DNA of 64,000 bases from Streptomyces sp. NBC_01498. Its GTDB lineage: Bacteria; Actinomycetota; Actinomycetes; Streptomycetales; Streptomycetaceae. Below the pieces are notes generated by a model. It searched no databases. It was not told the origin of the DNA and saw nothing but the letters and a program-made list of their open reading frames with translations. The stretch lies in contig NZ_CP109598.1 of the NCBI RefSeq assembly GCF_036327775.1, positions 1,178,001 through 1,242,000 of the forward strand, read 5' to 3'. Numbering within the stretch: position 1 is the first letter of the stretch; each line of letters opens with the position of its first letter. Position numbers and translations under genes: made by a program. Below are positions 57,583-64,000 of this stretch, one piece after another.

Positions 57583-57598
57583 ACTTACACGTCTAGGT
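57583..57598. promoter_or_regulatory. Operator copy in the GntR promoter
   Basis: ACTTACACGTCTAGGT matches the second operator in the excisionase promoter exactly over 16 bp. It lies 34 bp upstream of the TTG start. Confidence 0.7.
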
Positions 57599-57761
57599 AC
57601 CGGACCGTAGTCCAGTAGTTGCACAAGCACCCACGGTGCTGACCTGCATCATGGTGAACGTTTGTCCGCCATGAGGCCATGTCGCCATGCCCGCTCCACC
57701 ACTGTACGCACAACCTCCACGTGTAACGAGCCTTGGCTCTACACCCAGAGGAAGGGCCCGC

Positions 57762-58124
57762 ATGACTGAAGTCACCTCCGAGCGCACAGCGCTCTACCGG
57801 CTCTACGACGCTGACGGGAATTTGTTGTACGTCGGCATCACGAACAACCCGAAGAAGCGGTGGTACGACCACTCCCGCGACAAGTGCTGGTGGCCCGAGG
57901 TCAACCGGAAGACCATCGAGTGGTTCGAGACGCGCAAGAGCGCCGAACGCATCGAGAAGCTCGAAGTCAAGGAAGACGGTCCGAAGTACAACCGCGCTTT
58001 CAACGGAGACCGGCGCCGGGAGTTGCAGCACGAAGACGCCAAGCGCGAGGGGAGGATCCAGCCGGTCACCCGAGAGACGATCCCCGAGTGGGTCTACCGA
58101 TCTTGGTTCGGCGAGTACCAGTAG
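57762..58124 (+). CDS. GIY-YIG nuclease-like protein C (120 aa)
   Basis: ERTALYRLYDADGNLLYVGI, TNNPKKRWYDHSRDKCWWPE and NRKTIEWFETRKSAERIEKL make a GIY-YIG domain like genes A and B. AGAGGAAG precedes the ATG. It is divergent from the GntR gene; the position beside a KorSA-type regulator is common in Streptomyces elements. DNA nuclease or regulatory DNA-binder. Confidence 0.8.
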   Translation: MTEVTSERTALYRLYDADGNLLYVGITNNPKKRWYDHSRDKCWWPEVNRKTIEWFETRKSAERIEKLEVKEDGPKYNRAFNGDRRRELQHEDAKREGRIQPVTRETIPEWVYRSWFGEYQ

Positions 58125-58625
58125 GCCCCACCGACGCGAACGGACCCTCTGCCAGCGCCGGTACCGCTCGCCGGCCGGGTAGCTTCGACCGTCGTTTTCC
58201 GGCCGCATCCTGCACCGGGTTTCACTCGGGATTCCTCGGAGCCGCTCGGAATCCCTCGGGTACTGGCGATCGGTCGCCGTATAGCCCCTGGTGGGCCTGT
58301 GACCTGCCTGTTTGGGTGCGATGAATTCTGATCCCGGGCAGAATCGTCTGCTGGCTGGCGGATGCCCGGATCGCGTCTACGGCGCCGTTTGGGGTGGCCG
58401 GTTCCGGCTAGCGTGATTATCGGAGGCGCCGGGTGTCGCGTCGACCGGAAGACCCTCTTCCTGGTCAGGCGGGCCGCGATCGTGAAGGCTGGGTCGGGTC
58501 GGGGGGCGTGGCGTCTTCCGGCCAAAGTGAGAATCGGTGCAAAAAATGCAAATCTCGGTACATCTCATATCAACAATGGGCAACGTGAGACGCGGGAAAC
58601 GGGAGGTCAGACGGTCGACAGTGAC

Positions 58626-58670
58626 ACACATAAAATAACGTGACCTGCGGGTTCGCCATGTTTTATGTGT
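58626..58670. repeat. Inverted repeat ACACATAAAA / TTTTATGTGT
   Basis: Perfect 10-bp arms around 25 bp, in an unusually AT-rich stretch for this genome. Likely a protein-binding or structural site. Confidence 0.5.
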
Positions 58671-58796
58671 CGACCGCGACAGGGGTGGGCGGTCCGGTTT
58701 CGAATCACCGCTCCGTGGCCCGTTCTAGTGTCTCGATCACCGGTCTCATCCGCCGGCGCATCACCCCTGGGGCTTCATCCGCCCTGGGAACGCGAG

Positions 58797-58829
58797 TGGC
58801 CCCAGCCGTTCATCAGGCGGCTGGGGCCA
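58797..58829. terminator. 12-bp hairpin upstream of the DUF6907 gene
   Basis: TGGCCCCAGCCG (58797-58808) pairs with CGGCTGGGGCCA (58818-58829). It is 65 bp before the next ATG, so it could attenuate that gene or end transcription from upstream. Confidence 0.5.
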
Positions 58830-58893
58830 GCTCAACCAGCGGCATCACCCGCTGGCCATTCACCCACTCCAGTTCAAGGAAGAAGGTTCACCG

Positions 58894-59316
58894 ATGAGCG
58901 TAGCTCAAAGCGTTAGCGGGCTATCGGCTTCGTCCGCCTCGGCGTCCCCGTTACGGCCGCCTGCCGCACCCCTCTCCCCCACCGCCGCCAAGTCCCCCTC
59001 GGTGTATCCATTCCCGTGTCCGTCGTGGTGCCGGCTGCCGCACGACCTGGAGGCGGCGGCGTTGTTGGGGACGTTGACGCACATGTCGGCGGAGTTCACG
59101 GTGCCGAATCCGTCCCCGCTGAACGATGGACCGGCAGTGATGCTGCGCGCCCAGTTGTTCGGTACGGACCGCCCGGAGGGGCCTGGGTCGGCGCGCCTGT
59201 ATCTGGGCGGGGAGACGGATGTGGAACTGGACGCGGCGGAGACGGAGCTGTTCTTGATCCAGGCGCGCGCGTTCTTCGACATGGTCGAGGTCATGGGACT
59301 GCGCCACTTGGGCTAA
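58894..59316 (+). CDS. DUF6907 family protein (140 aa)
   Basis: After a low-complexity N-terminus (SASSASASPLRPPAAPLSPT), the family core starts with CPSWCRLPHDLEAA and ends AETELFLIQARAFFDMVEVM. AAGGAAGAAGG lies upstream of the ATG. DUF6907 proteins are common cargo in Streptomyces mobile elements; function unknown. Confidence 0.7.
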   Translation: MSVAQSVSGLSASSASASPLRPPAAPLSPTAAKSPSVYPFPCPSWCRLPHDLEAAALLGTLTHMSAEFTVPNPSPLNDGPAVMLRAQLFGTDRPEGPGSARLYLGGETDVELDAAETELFLIQARAFFDMVEVMGLRHLG

Positions 59317-59331
59317 GTCTTCGCGCATCCG

Positions 59332-59360
59332 ACGGCCGGGCGGTGCCACCGCCCGGCCGT
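59332..59360 (+). terminator. Terminator after DUF6907 gene
   Basis: ACGGCCGGGCGGT (59332-59344) pairs with ACCGCCCGGCCGT (59348-59360), loop GCC, followed by TT. Confidence 0.75.
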
Positions 59361-59430
59361 TTCGCGTGGGCGGGCTCGGCGATGAGTGCACTCGGCTGGA
59401 CCGCCGATCGCCCGACACCCTGGGAAACTA

Positions 59431-59476
59431 TAACCGTCGTCTACCCTTCTGCTACCATAAGGGTAGACGACGGTTA
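59431..59476 (+). promoter_or_regulatory. 18-bp inverted-repeat operator overlapping the hicA promoter
   Basis: TAACCGTCGTCTACCCTT (59431-59448) and its exact complement (59459-59476) flank a 10-bp spacer that contains TACCAT, a candidate -10. The toxin TTG follows 15 bp later. Long perfect arms around a -10 imply tight autoregulation by a dimeric DNA-binder, probably the HTH partner at 59770. Confidence 0.75.
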
Positions 59477-59491
59477 GGGAAAGGAGTACTC

Positions 59492-59683
59492 TTGAACAAG
59501 GAAGTGCGGGACCTCATCAAGAGGGTGGAAGCCCAGGGATTCGAGGTCGCACGCACGACGAAGGGGCACTACATGGTCAGGAAGGGCGGCGAGCGGGTGA
59601 CCCTCATCTCCGGCACCCCGTCCAACCACCACAGCCTCAAGAACGCCAAGGCCCAGCTCAAGCGGGCTGGATACATCGACTAG
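59492..59683 (+). CDS. hicA: HicA-like toxin (63 aa)
   Basis: TTG at 59492 follows AAGGAG. KEVRDLIKRVEAQGFEVART, TKGHYMVRKGGERVTLISGT, NHHSLKNAKAQLKRAGYID matches the YcfA/HicA double-stranded RNA-binding fold; the histidine in KGHYMV is the catalytic one. HicA toxins cleave mRNA. The usual HicB antitoxin is absent, and an HTH protein follows instead. Confidence 0.75.
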   Translation: MNKEVRDLIKRVEAQGFEVARTTKGHYMVRKGGERVTLISGTPSNHHSLKNAKAQLKRAGYID

Positions 59684-59698
59684 GCAACACAACCAGCA

Positions 59699-59728
59699 GG
59701 GTCCGCCGGGTGGCACCCCGGCGGACCC
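59699..59728 (+). terminator. Hairpin between toxin and partner gene
   Basis: A 12-bp stem (59699-59710 with 59717-59728, GGTCCGCCGGG type) lies in the 86-bp gap. It may be an attenuator setting the ratio of the two products or a mRNA-stability element. Confidence 0.55.
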
Positions 59729-59769
59729 CCAACCCCCAACCCATAGCCCCGGAAGGAGTTGTTCACATA

Positions 59770-60558
59770 ATGCCCCAGGCGTGGAGCATCGAAGTCGAGT
59801 TGGGCGTAAACGACGTCAGCGACGACCTCGTCGAGGAGCTGTTCGAGCACCTGATCGACTACAGCCCCGCCGTTGGTACAGCGCCGAACGGACACCTGTC
59901 CGCAAGAATCTTCGTCGAAGCCGGCACGGCCCGGCAGGCCATCGACAGTGCACTCAGAGAAGTGACCGCCGCAGCCAAGGAGGCTGGTATCCCGGCAACG
60001 GTGGTCGGGGTGGACCTGGTCACCGAGGAAGAGTTGGACCGCAGACTGGCCGAGCCGTCGGTCCCGGACCTCGTCGGGGTTTCAGAGATCGCGGACATGT
60101 TCGGTGTGGGAAGACAGAGGGTGACTCAGCTTTCCCAGCGGGAGGACTTTCCGCCCGCTGTTGCCCGCCTCAAAGCCGGGCCGGTCTTCGTGCGCGAGCA
60201 GGTGGTCGCGTTCGAGAGGCGCTGGGACCGGCGGGGTGGCAGGCCGGCGAAGCCGGTGGATCTGACTCCCGTGGAGCGCAAACTCCTGGCGGGCCTGTCC
60301 GAGCTGCTGGGCCCGGGTGGGGGGCTGGGCGCCATGAGGGCACTGCAGCAGGACCTTGGGCTGATGTTCGTCCAGCCGGCCCTCGGGAGGGCGTGCGCTC
60401 ACTATCCGGTGGCGGATGTGGTTCTCGGTGAGGCGATCAGAAGCCTGGAACGGAAGCACCTGCTGGCGGTGGAGGAGAAGCCTCCGGGTGACGATGAGGT
60501 GGTCGTCGGCCTGGGGCTGACTTCCAAGGGTGAGCGCGTAGCGGCCACCCAGCTGTAG
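59770..60558 (+). CDS. HTH DNA-binding protein, probable antitoxin partner of HicA (262 aa)
   Basis: SIEVELGVNDVSDDLVEELF and NGHLSARIFVEAGTARQAID form an N-terminal ACT-like or HicB-like domain. VGVSEIADMFGVGRQRVTQL, SQREDFPPAVARLKAGPVFV is an HTH17-like domain that contacts DNA. The C-terminus PALGRACAHYPVADVVLGEA and VVVGLGLTSKGERVAATQL is helical. Location directly after hicA behind a shared operator suggests antitoxin and autorepressor roles. Confidence 0.65.
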   Translation: MPQAWSIEVELGVNDVSDDLVEELFEHLIDYSPAVGTAPNGHLSARIFVEAGTARQAIDSALREVTAAAKEAGIPATVVGVDLVTEEELDRRLAEPSVPDLVGVSEIADMFGVGRQRVTQLSQREDFPPAVARLKAGPVFVREQVVAFERRWDRRGGRPAKPVDLTPVERKLLAGLSELLGPGGGLGAMRALQQDLGLMFVQPALGRACAHYPVADVVLGEAIRSLERKHLLAVEEKPPGDDEVVVGLGLTSKGERVAATQL

Positions 60559-60587
60559 AACTGATCTTTCCCTGACCTTCGTCTACG

Positions 60588-60613
60588 GGCCCCCGGGTTG
60601 CTTCCTGGGGGCC
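60588..60613 (+). terminator. Terminator of the HicA operon
   Basis: GGCCCCC (60588-60594) pairs with GGGGGCC (60607-60613), then TTCG. It lies 30 bp after the partner-gene stop. Confidence 0.55.
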
Positions 60614-61240
60614 TTCGACGTTCGCCAATTCGCCGCGCTGTAGCTCCACGAGGCCGAAATCCCCCGGGCGGAAGCGTGACGGGAGTCCCCAGCCGTGAGA
60701 CTCCCGTCACTGCCCGTGCTCAGTCAGAAAGGATCCACACGGACATGACTCATGGTTGCAAAAGACCAGCCGCCTTGTGGCGGCGTAGGCGTCCCGGCGA
60801 ACCCATCACCCATACGGCGGACCTCTTGCCGTCGTGCGCTGGCCGCTCCCTACCGGCCGCGGTCGCCACGAGCGGCGGGCACTCCTGCTGACCGCCGAAC
60901 CAATTGGTGCGGTTGTCTCCCCACCCCTTCTGGCAACTCGGTGAGGGAGGGTCCGTCTGCCGGTCGTCGTGCCCCTCCTCTCCCTGAGCCGAATGCAACA
61001 GTCGGATCGGGTGCATTGCCTTCGCGGGAAGGTGGCCTCGGCGGGGATGCTGCGCTGCGCAGGTCGACTGGGAACGGACACCCGCAGTGTGATTGCCGTA
61101 CTACGAGCGAGTCCCGGCTGGTACTGCCGGGGCTGCGGTGACGGGTGGTTTGTGTTGCCGCTCACAGACTGGTGGGTTTCGGTGTGGCGGCTGACAGGGG
61201 GCGGCAGTGTGCTGTTCCTCGTCGAGGTACTGGGGGTGCC
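60614..61240. other. Intergenic region with a large hairpin
   Basis: No well-supported gene. GTGACGGGAGTC (60676-60687) pairs with GACTCCCGTCAC (60699-60710), a strong 12-bp hairpin upstream of a 48-codon frame starting at 60745 (MTHGCKRPAALWRRRR) that has an AAAGGA upstream but odd composition. A longer frame ending at 61244 overlaps the next start. Both are doubtful. Confidence 0.4.
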
Positions 61241-61564
61241 GTGAACTGTCCGAGCGAGAAGTGCGGGTCATCGAATGTGCAGAGCCTGCCGCATTACTGG
61301 AAGTCACTTCCGTCGGATTCACCGTTGAAGCGGGCATATGCCCAGCCGGATGAGGTGGATGCGAAGTTGGCGGGTGCGATTGTCGCCGGGGTGGTGGGGT
61401 TGGCGATGGTGGGTTCGGGGTTTTGGTTGGGGTTGTTGTTGTTGGCGGGTGCTGTGTTGTGGGGTGTGGCCGGGCATCGGGCGGCCGGGGACGCCGAGGT
61501 GGCGAGGGCGTCGTGGGCCGGTTCGTTGATCTGCCTGGCGTGCACGGGCCGGTTCAGGGCGTAG
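61241..61564 (+). CDS. Small membrane protein with cysteine ends (107 aa)
   Basis: GTG start. VNCPSEKCGSSNVQSLPHYW begins with CxxxxC; AGAIVAGVVGLAMVGSGFWL, GLLLLAGAVLWGVAGH is a double transmembrane hairpin; ICLACTGRF near the end gives another CxxC. So a zinc ribbon split by a membrane hairpin. Function unknown. Confidence 0.5.
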   Translation: MNCPSEKCGSSNVQSLPHYWKSLPSDSPLKRAYAQPDEVDAKLAGAIVAGVVGLAMVGSGFWLGLLLLAGAVLWGVAGHRAAGDAEVARASWAGSLICLACTGRFRA

Positions 61565-61572
61565 GCGGCGCT

Positions 61573-61722
61573 GTGAACTGTCCGACGTGTGGGGCTGGGG
61601 CGATCGAGGGTTCTGGTGGGTCGTGGACTTGCTCGAACCAGTGCGGCTGGTCGTCGGGGGTTGCCGCTGTCCCTCCGGCGGTACCCTCAGCTCATGAGCC
61701 TGGAAGCCCCCCAGCAGCCTGA
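61573..61722 (+). CDS. Short zinc-ribbon protein (49 aa)
   Basis: GTG start eight bases after the previous stop. VNCPTCGAGAIEGSGGSWTC, SNQCGWSSGVAAVPPAVP carries two CxxC pairs. It resembles the N-terminus of the 61241 product (VNCPSEKCGSS), suggesting repeat duplication. Confidence 0.45.
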   Translation: MNCPTCGAGAIEGSGGSWTCSNQCGWSSGVAAVPPAVPSAHEPGSPPAA

Positions 61723-61906
61723 CGGCCCGTCGCTGGACGCCTTGGAGATCACCGAGGCTGAGTGCCGTCAGTGCGGGACGCTGATCGCCGGGCTGGACGG
61801 GCGGTACGCGTGTCCGCTGTGCGGCTGGGTGAATCACTGGTCGGAGGGGCACGGTGATCTTCCAACCGGTGCCGAGGATCCGGATGCGGAGAACCGCCTC
61901 GCCTGA
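61694..61906 (+). CDS. Zinc-ribbon protein (70 aa)
   Basis: ECRQCGTLIAGLDGRYACPL, CGWVNHWSEGHGDLPTG has a four-cysteine zinc ribbon. TACCCT lies six bases before the ATG, so a leaderless transcript is possible. Function unknown. Confidence 0.6.
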   Translation: MSLEAPQQPDGPSLDALEITEAECRQCGTLIAGLDGRYACPLCGWVNHWSEGHGDLPTGAEDPDAENRLA

Positions 61907-61917
61907 CGCCGAACGCA

Positions 61918-61943
61918 AAGGCCCCCACCGTGGTGGGGGCCTT
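61918..61943. terminator. Bidirectional terminator
   Basis: AAGGCCCCCACC (61918-61929) pairs with GGTGGGGGCCTT (61932-61943), separating the forward ribbon genes from leftward genes. Confidence 0.75.
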
Positions 61944-61958
61944 CGTGCTGGTCCGCGC

Positions 61959-62162
61959 CTACCCGTTGGCGGGGCCCGGGGCGGTGAGGTTCAGGGCGGT
62001 CTCAGCTTTGGCGCCGGCGGCCATCATCTGGGCGGCGTACTCCGGGTTGCTGGCCGCCAGCAGCCCGGCGGAGAAGCTGAGCAGGGGGAGGACCTCGGTG
62101 AGGGCGGCTCGCAGGAGGGTGATGCGCTGATCGCGGGGGTCAGGCGGGGGTGTGGTGGTCAT
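61959..62162 (-). CDS. Small helical protein (67 aa)
   Basis: DQRITLLRAALTEVLPLLSF, SAGLLAASNPEYAAQMMAAG and AKAETALNLTAP: helices without charges typical of a soluble bundle. No family recognised. Confidence 0.55.
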   Translation of the reverse strand: MTTTPPPDPRDQRITLLRAALTEVLPLLSFSAGLLAASNPEYAAQMMAAGAKAETALNLTAPGPANG

Positions 62163-62228
62163 GGCCGGACGGTAGCTGCGGGACGGTCGTGCGGGGGCGG
62201 AATGCCGGACTCCCCCTCGCGCGGGTGA

Positions 62229-62702
62229 TCAGGCTCCGATGCGCACCTGTTCGAGCCACTGGTTGAACGCGCGCTGGTACGCGCGCGCCGCACAGATGGA
62301 CGGCGCAGCACCCCCGTTGGGTACGGGCTCGGGCCCGCCTCCCGGCCGCCACACTTCTCCGCAGGGCGGGTATGCCGGTGCGGTGTCCGTGAGCCCGTCC
62401 CAGTCGGCGACCGTGAGACCCGCCGCAGCGAGCTCCGGGTCGTGCGTGGGGTCGACGAGCACCCACGCCCCGTCGAGCCGGATCTCGCACGCGGTGTGCA
62501 CATCCTCGCGCGACGGCAGCAGCTGCACCTCGGCGGGCTGGTCGCCGAGGTGGTAGAGCCAGCGGACGCGGCGGGCCTGGTGGCCGAGCCGGGTGAACTC
62601 CCGAAGCAGGTAAGCGGACTTCGCGAGGCAGTCGCCGCGGCCGACGGCGAGCAGGGTGTCGGCGGTGTGGGCGCCGTCCGTCGCGTACGGGATGTTGCGC
62701 AC
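62229..62702 (-). CDS. Transglutaminase-like protein (157 aa)
   Basis: GRGDCLAKSAYLLREFTRLG is the cysteine-bearing motif of the transglutaminase superfamily, followed by RVRWLYHLGDQPAEVQLL and VHTACEIRLDGAWVLVDPTHDPEL split over H and D residues. The triad C, H, D is visible. GTG 62702 is the best start; the frame could extend some residues further back to the PIN stop. Peptide or protein cleavage or cross-linking is possible. Confidence 0.65.
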   Translation of the reverse strand: MRNIPYATDGAHTADTLLAVGRGDCLAKSAYLLREFTRLGHQARRVRWLYHLGDQPAEVQLLPSREDVHTACEIRLDGAWVLVDPTHDPELAAAGLTVADWDGLTDTAPAYPPCGEVWRPGGGPEPVPNGGAAPSICAARAYQRAFNQWLEQVRIGA

Positions 62703-62731
62703 CGTGTGGAAGAGGCGGAGCCGCTGGTCGA

Positions 62732-63181
62732 TCAGAACAGGCCCTCTCCTCCGTACTGGTAGGGCTCGTCAATCCACACACCCCGCAGCACCTGCCCCGG
62801 GGTGAAGTCCTTGGTGCTGGTGCTGAGCAGGACTTCGGCCCGCGCGACCACTGCGGTTGCCAGGTGCACCGCGTCCCAGTTCCGGATCCGGGGCGTGTCC
62901 GCGATGATCTCCCGCGCCGTGAGGCCAACCCGTCGGCTTACATCGACCAGGGTGACGTACGGCTCGGTGAGCAGTGTCCGGATTCGGGCTTCGGCCTGCG
63001 GGTTCGGCTGGGCGCGGGAGCCGCCTCGCGCTTCCGCTAAAAGCAGGGTGCTGGCGAAGAGCTGGAGCTTCTTGGCGCGGGCCGCCTCGACCCAGGAGTC
63101 AACGACGTGGCTCTTGCCTGTCGCCCAGTCGATGTAGCAGCACGCGTCGAGATAGGCGGACTTCGGTTCGTTACGCCTCAC
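62732..63181 (-). CDS. PIN-domain protein, VapC-like (149 aa)
   Basis: SAYLDACCYIDWATGKSHVV has the first acidic residue, LFASTLLLAEARGGSRAQ the conserved glutamate, and NWDAVHLATAVVARAEVLLS the third acid (D) of the PIN active site, with TSTKDF following. PIN proteins are single-strand ribonucleases, often toxins. GTG start; the start overlaps the preceding gene by 11 bp, and the transglutaminase-like gene follows after 30 bp. Confidence 0.75.
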   Translation of the reverse strand: MRRNEPKSAYLDACCYIDWATGKSHVVDSWVEAARAKKLQLFASTLLLAEARGGSRAQPNPQAEARIRTLLTEPYVTLVDVSRRVGLTAREIIADTPRIRNWDAVHLATAVVARAEVLLSTSTKDFTPGQVLRGVWIDEPYQYGGEGLF

Positions 63182-63989
63182 CGCGGATCACCGCCAGGTG
63201 CTCGCGGGCACTGAGGCCGCCGGTCATGTCGGGCCAGAACCCGCCCTTCAGTTCTTCGGCCGTGAGCGACGGCTCGGTCGGCAGGATCTCCAGGTCGTCC
63301 ACGATGATCCTCATAACCTGGCCGCGCGCGTTCTCGATGATGTTCCCGGTGACTTCGACCCGGTCCTCGCCCCAAGCGCCACGCAGGTCCTCGCGCAGGG
63401 ATTCCGGGCACACCAGGGGGATGCGTTCGTTCCCGACTTCGGACTTGAGGACGCCCTTGATGGTGCCCTTGTCGGTGTCGAAGAGGCTGTTCAGGTGGCC
63501 CCGCCGTGACCCGAAAGAGGTGTAACGCTCGACTACGGCGGCGCGAAGGTTTTGGTGCGCCCGCTGCGTGACGTCGACGCGCAGGGGGGTGGCGCCGTAC
63601 AGCAGCAATTCCATGCCAACGTCGGGGGAGGCGCCTAGGCGGCGTACGGCGTCGGCGCCCAGCCGGGCGGCCCGAGGGGTCCACCGGGGTGGGAGTTCGG
63701 CGGTCTTCTCGGCGGCCTCGAATCCGCCGACCATCTGTTCCAGGACGCGTTCGAGGGTGGTGTAGCTCGACTCGGGGGCAAGTTCGAGCGGTTCCAGGGT
63801 GGCGTTCACGCTGCCGAGGCGGAGTTCCTGGAATGTCCAGCGGCTGACCTTCGACTTCGAGTTCTTCTGGCCTTCGGTCCGTTCCAGTTCGGCGATGACC
63901 TTGAGGAGCTTCGACAGCGTCTCCAGGGAGGCGTCCGCGTCCATGCCGGCCTGGGGCCCGCGGAGGGAGATGCCTACCTTCGTGGCCAT
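63171..63989 (-). CDS. Conserved hypothetical partner of the PIN gene (272 aa)
   Basis: MATKVGISLRGPQAGMDADA, SLETLSKLLKVIAELERTEG, LEQMVGGFEAAEKTAELPPR, GMELLLYGATPLRVDVTQRA and NIIENARGQVMRIIVDDLEI. The product is mixed alpha/beta with no motif I recognise. Its start is complete (ATG 63989). Overlap with the PIN gene strongly suggests co-expression, as in a toxin-antitoxin pair, with this product as antitoxin or complex partner. Confidence 0.6.
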   Translation of the reverse strand: MATKVGISLRGPQAGMDADASLETLSKLLKVIAELERTEGQKNSKSKVSRWTFQELRLGSVNATLEPLELAPESSYTTLERVLEQMVGGFEAAEKTAELPPRWTPRAARLGADAVRRLGASPDVGMELLLYGATPLRVDVTQRAHQNLRAAVVERYTSFGSRRGHLNSLFDTDKGTIKGVLKSEVGNERIPLVCPESLREDLRGAWGEDRVEVTGNIIENARGQVMRIIVDDLEILPTEPSLTAEELKGGFWPDMTGGLSAREHLAVIRGEA

Positions 63990-64000
63990 GGTCGAGGCTC

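Larger units (their letters stand above)
58125..58893. other. Large intergenic region with inverted repeats
   Basis: No supported gene in 769 bp. It holds GGGATTCC (58228-58235) facing GGAATCCC (58248-58255); ACACATAAAA (58626-58635) facing TTTTATGTGT (58661-58670); and an AT-richer section around 58,540-58,640 (GCAAAAAATGCAAATCTCGG). A 12-bp hairpin follows at 58797-58829. Origin, attachment or partition site functions are possible; none is proven. Confidence 0.45.
2031..64000. mobile_element. Integrated prophage/AICE composite element (right end not seen)
   Basis: The stretch contains a tyrosine integrase, a full head, tail and lysis gene set of a siphovirus, a primase-polymerase beside a candidate origin, an FtsK/TraB-like translocase with DUF2637 (SpdB-like) and small spread-type genes, an excisionase-like protein and a KorSA-like GntR repressor. 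The last five are hallmark AICE modules. The left limit is the break in the transporter gene. The right limit is not visible, and the accessory block from 58 kb onward could be part of the element or host DNA beyond an unrecognised boundary. Confidence 0.75.

Noticed and set aside
60745..60891. A 48-codon gene after the hairpin at 60676-60710
   Set aside because: It has AAAGGA upstream but arginine-rich composition and no family match. It is mentioned only in the intergenic entry.
1..64000. tRNA or rRNA genes
   Set aside because: No cloverleaf-like segment ending in CCA-type structure or conserved rRNA sequence was recognised while reading; absence by eye is not proof.

Overview
The window is high-GC actinobacterial DNA, most likely Streptomyces. 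It opens with ordinary chromosomal genes: the 3' end of a treZ-like trehalose gene, an aldo/keto reductase broken by two lesions, and a lipoprotein amino-acid ABC transporter substrate-binding gene. The last of these stops matching its family abruptly near position 2030. From there to the right edge everything looks like one large integrated element. The missing 3' half of the transporter gene is not seen again, so the right attachment junction probably lies beyond 64,000.

The element carries a complete siphovirus morphogenesis block, transcribed leftwards from about 31.2 to 8.2 kb: small and large terminase, portal, MuF-like minor capsid protein, scaffold, major capsid, head-tail connectors, major tail protein, a tail assembly chaperone pair with a -1 slippery site, a 1598-residue tape measure, minor tail proteins and a lysis cassette. 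A GT4 glycosyltransferase sits between the capsid and connector genes, and a forward-strand DUF4429 gene interrupts the connectors. Left of this block (2.4-8.1 kb) are small regulators (XRE and GntR type), a tyrosine integrase operon and three forward genes.

Right of the terminase is a short primase-polymerase gene next to an AT-richer stretch with six TGATCA palindromes, a candidate origin. A long leftward array of small early genes follows (32.4-44.5 kb): HNH nuclease, epimerase, methyltransferase, second glycosyltransferase, DUF6221 paralogues, DUF262 and DUF3560 proteins. A forward island at 44.6-46.5 kb has two GIY-YIG genes. Then come a PP2C-type phosphatase and several decayed genes. 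From 49.5 to 57.6 kb lies a module typical of actinomycete integrative and conjugative elements (AICEs): an FtsK/TraB-like DNA translocase with a clt-like 8-mer array beside it, an SpdB-like DUF2637 spread protein, small Spd-like and zinc-finger proteins, an excisionase-like MerR/HTH17 protein, and a KorSA-like GntR repressor with three matching operator copies. Thus Int, Xis, Rep, Tra, Spd and Kor functions coexist with a full tailed-phage structural set. This phage/AICE composite is the main finding.

The last 6 kb (58.1-64 kb) is accessory. It holds a large intergenic region with inverted repeats, a DUF6907 gene, a hicA-like toxin behind an 18-bp inverted-repeat operator with a non-HicB HTH partner, small zinc-ribbon proteins, a transglutaminase-like gene, and a PIN-domain gene overlapping an unknown 272-residue gene. 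Translational coupling by 1-4 nt start/stop overlaps is frequent throughout, and several early genes share a conserved AGGAGCCCGCGCC leader directly before the start codon. All functions are inferred from reading the translated sequence; no database search was run.
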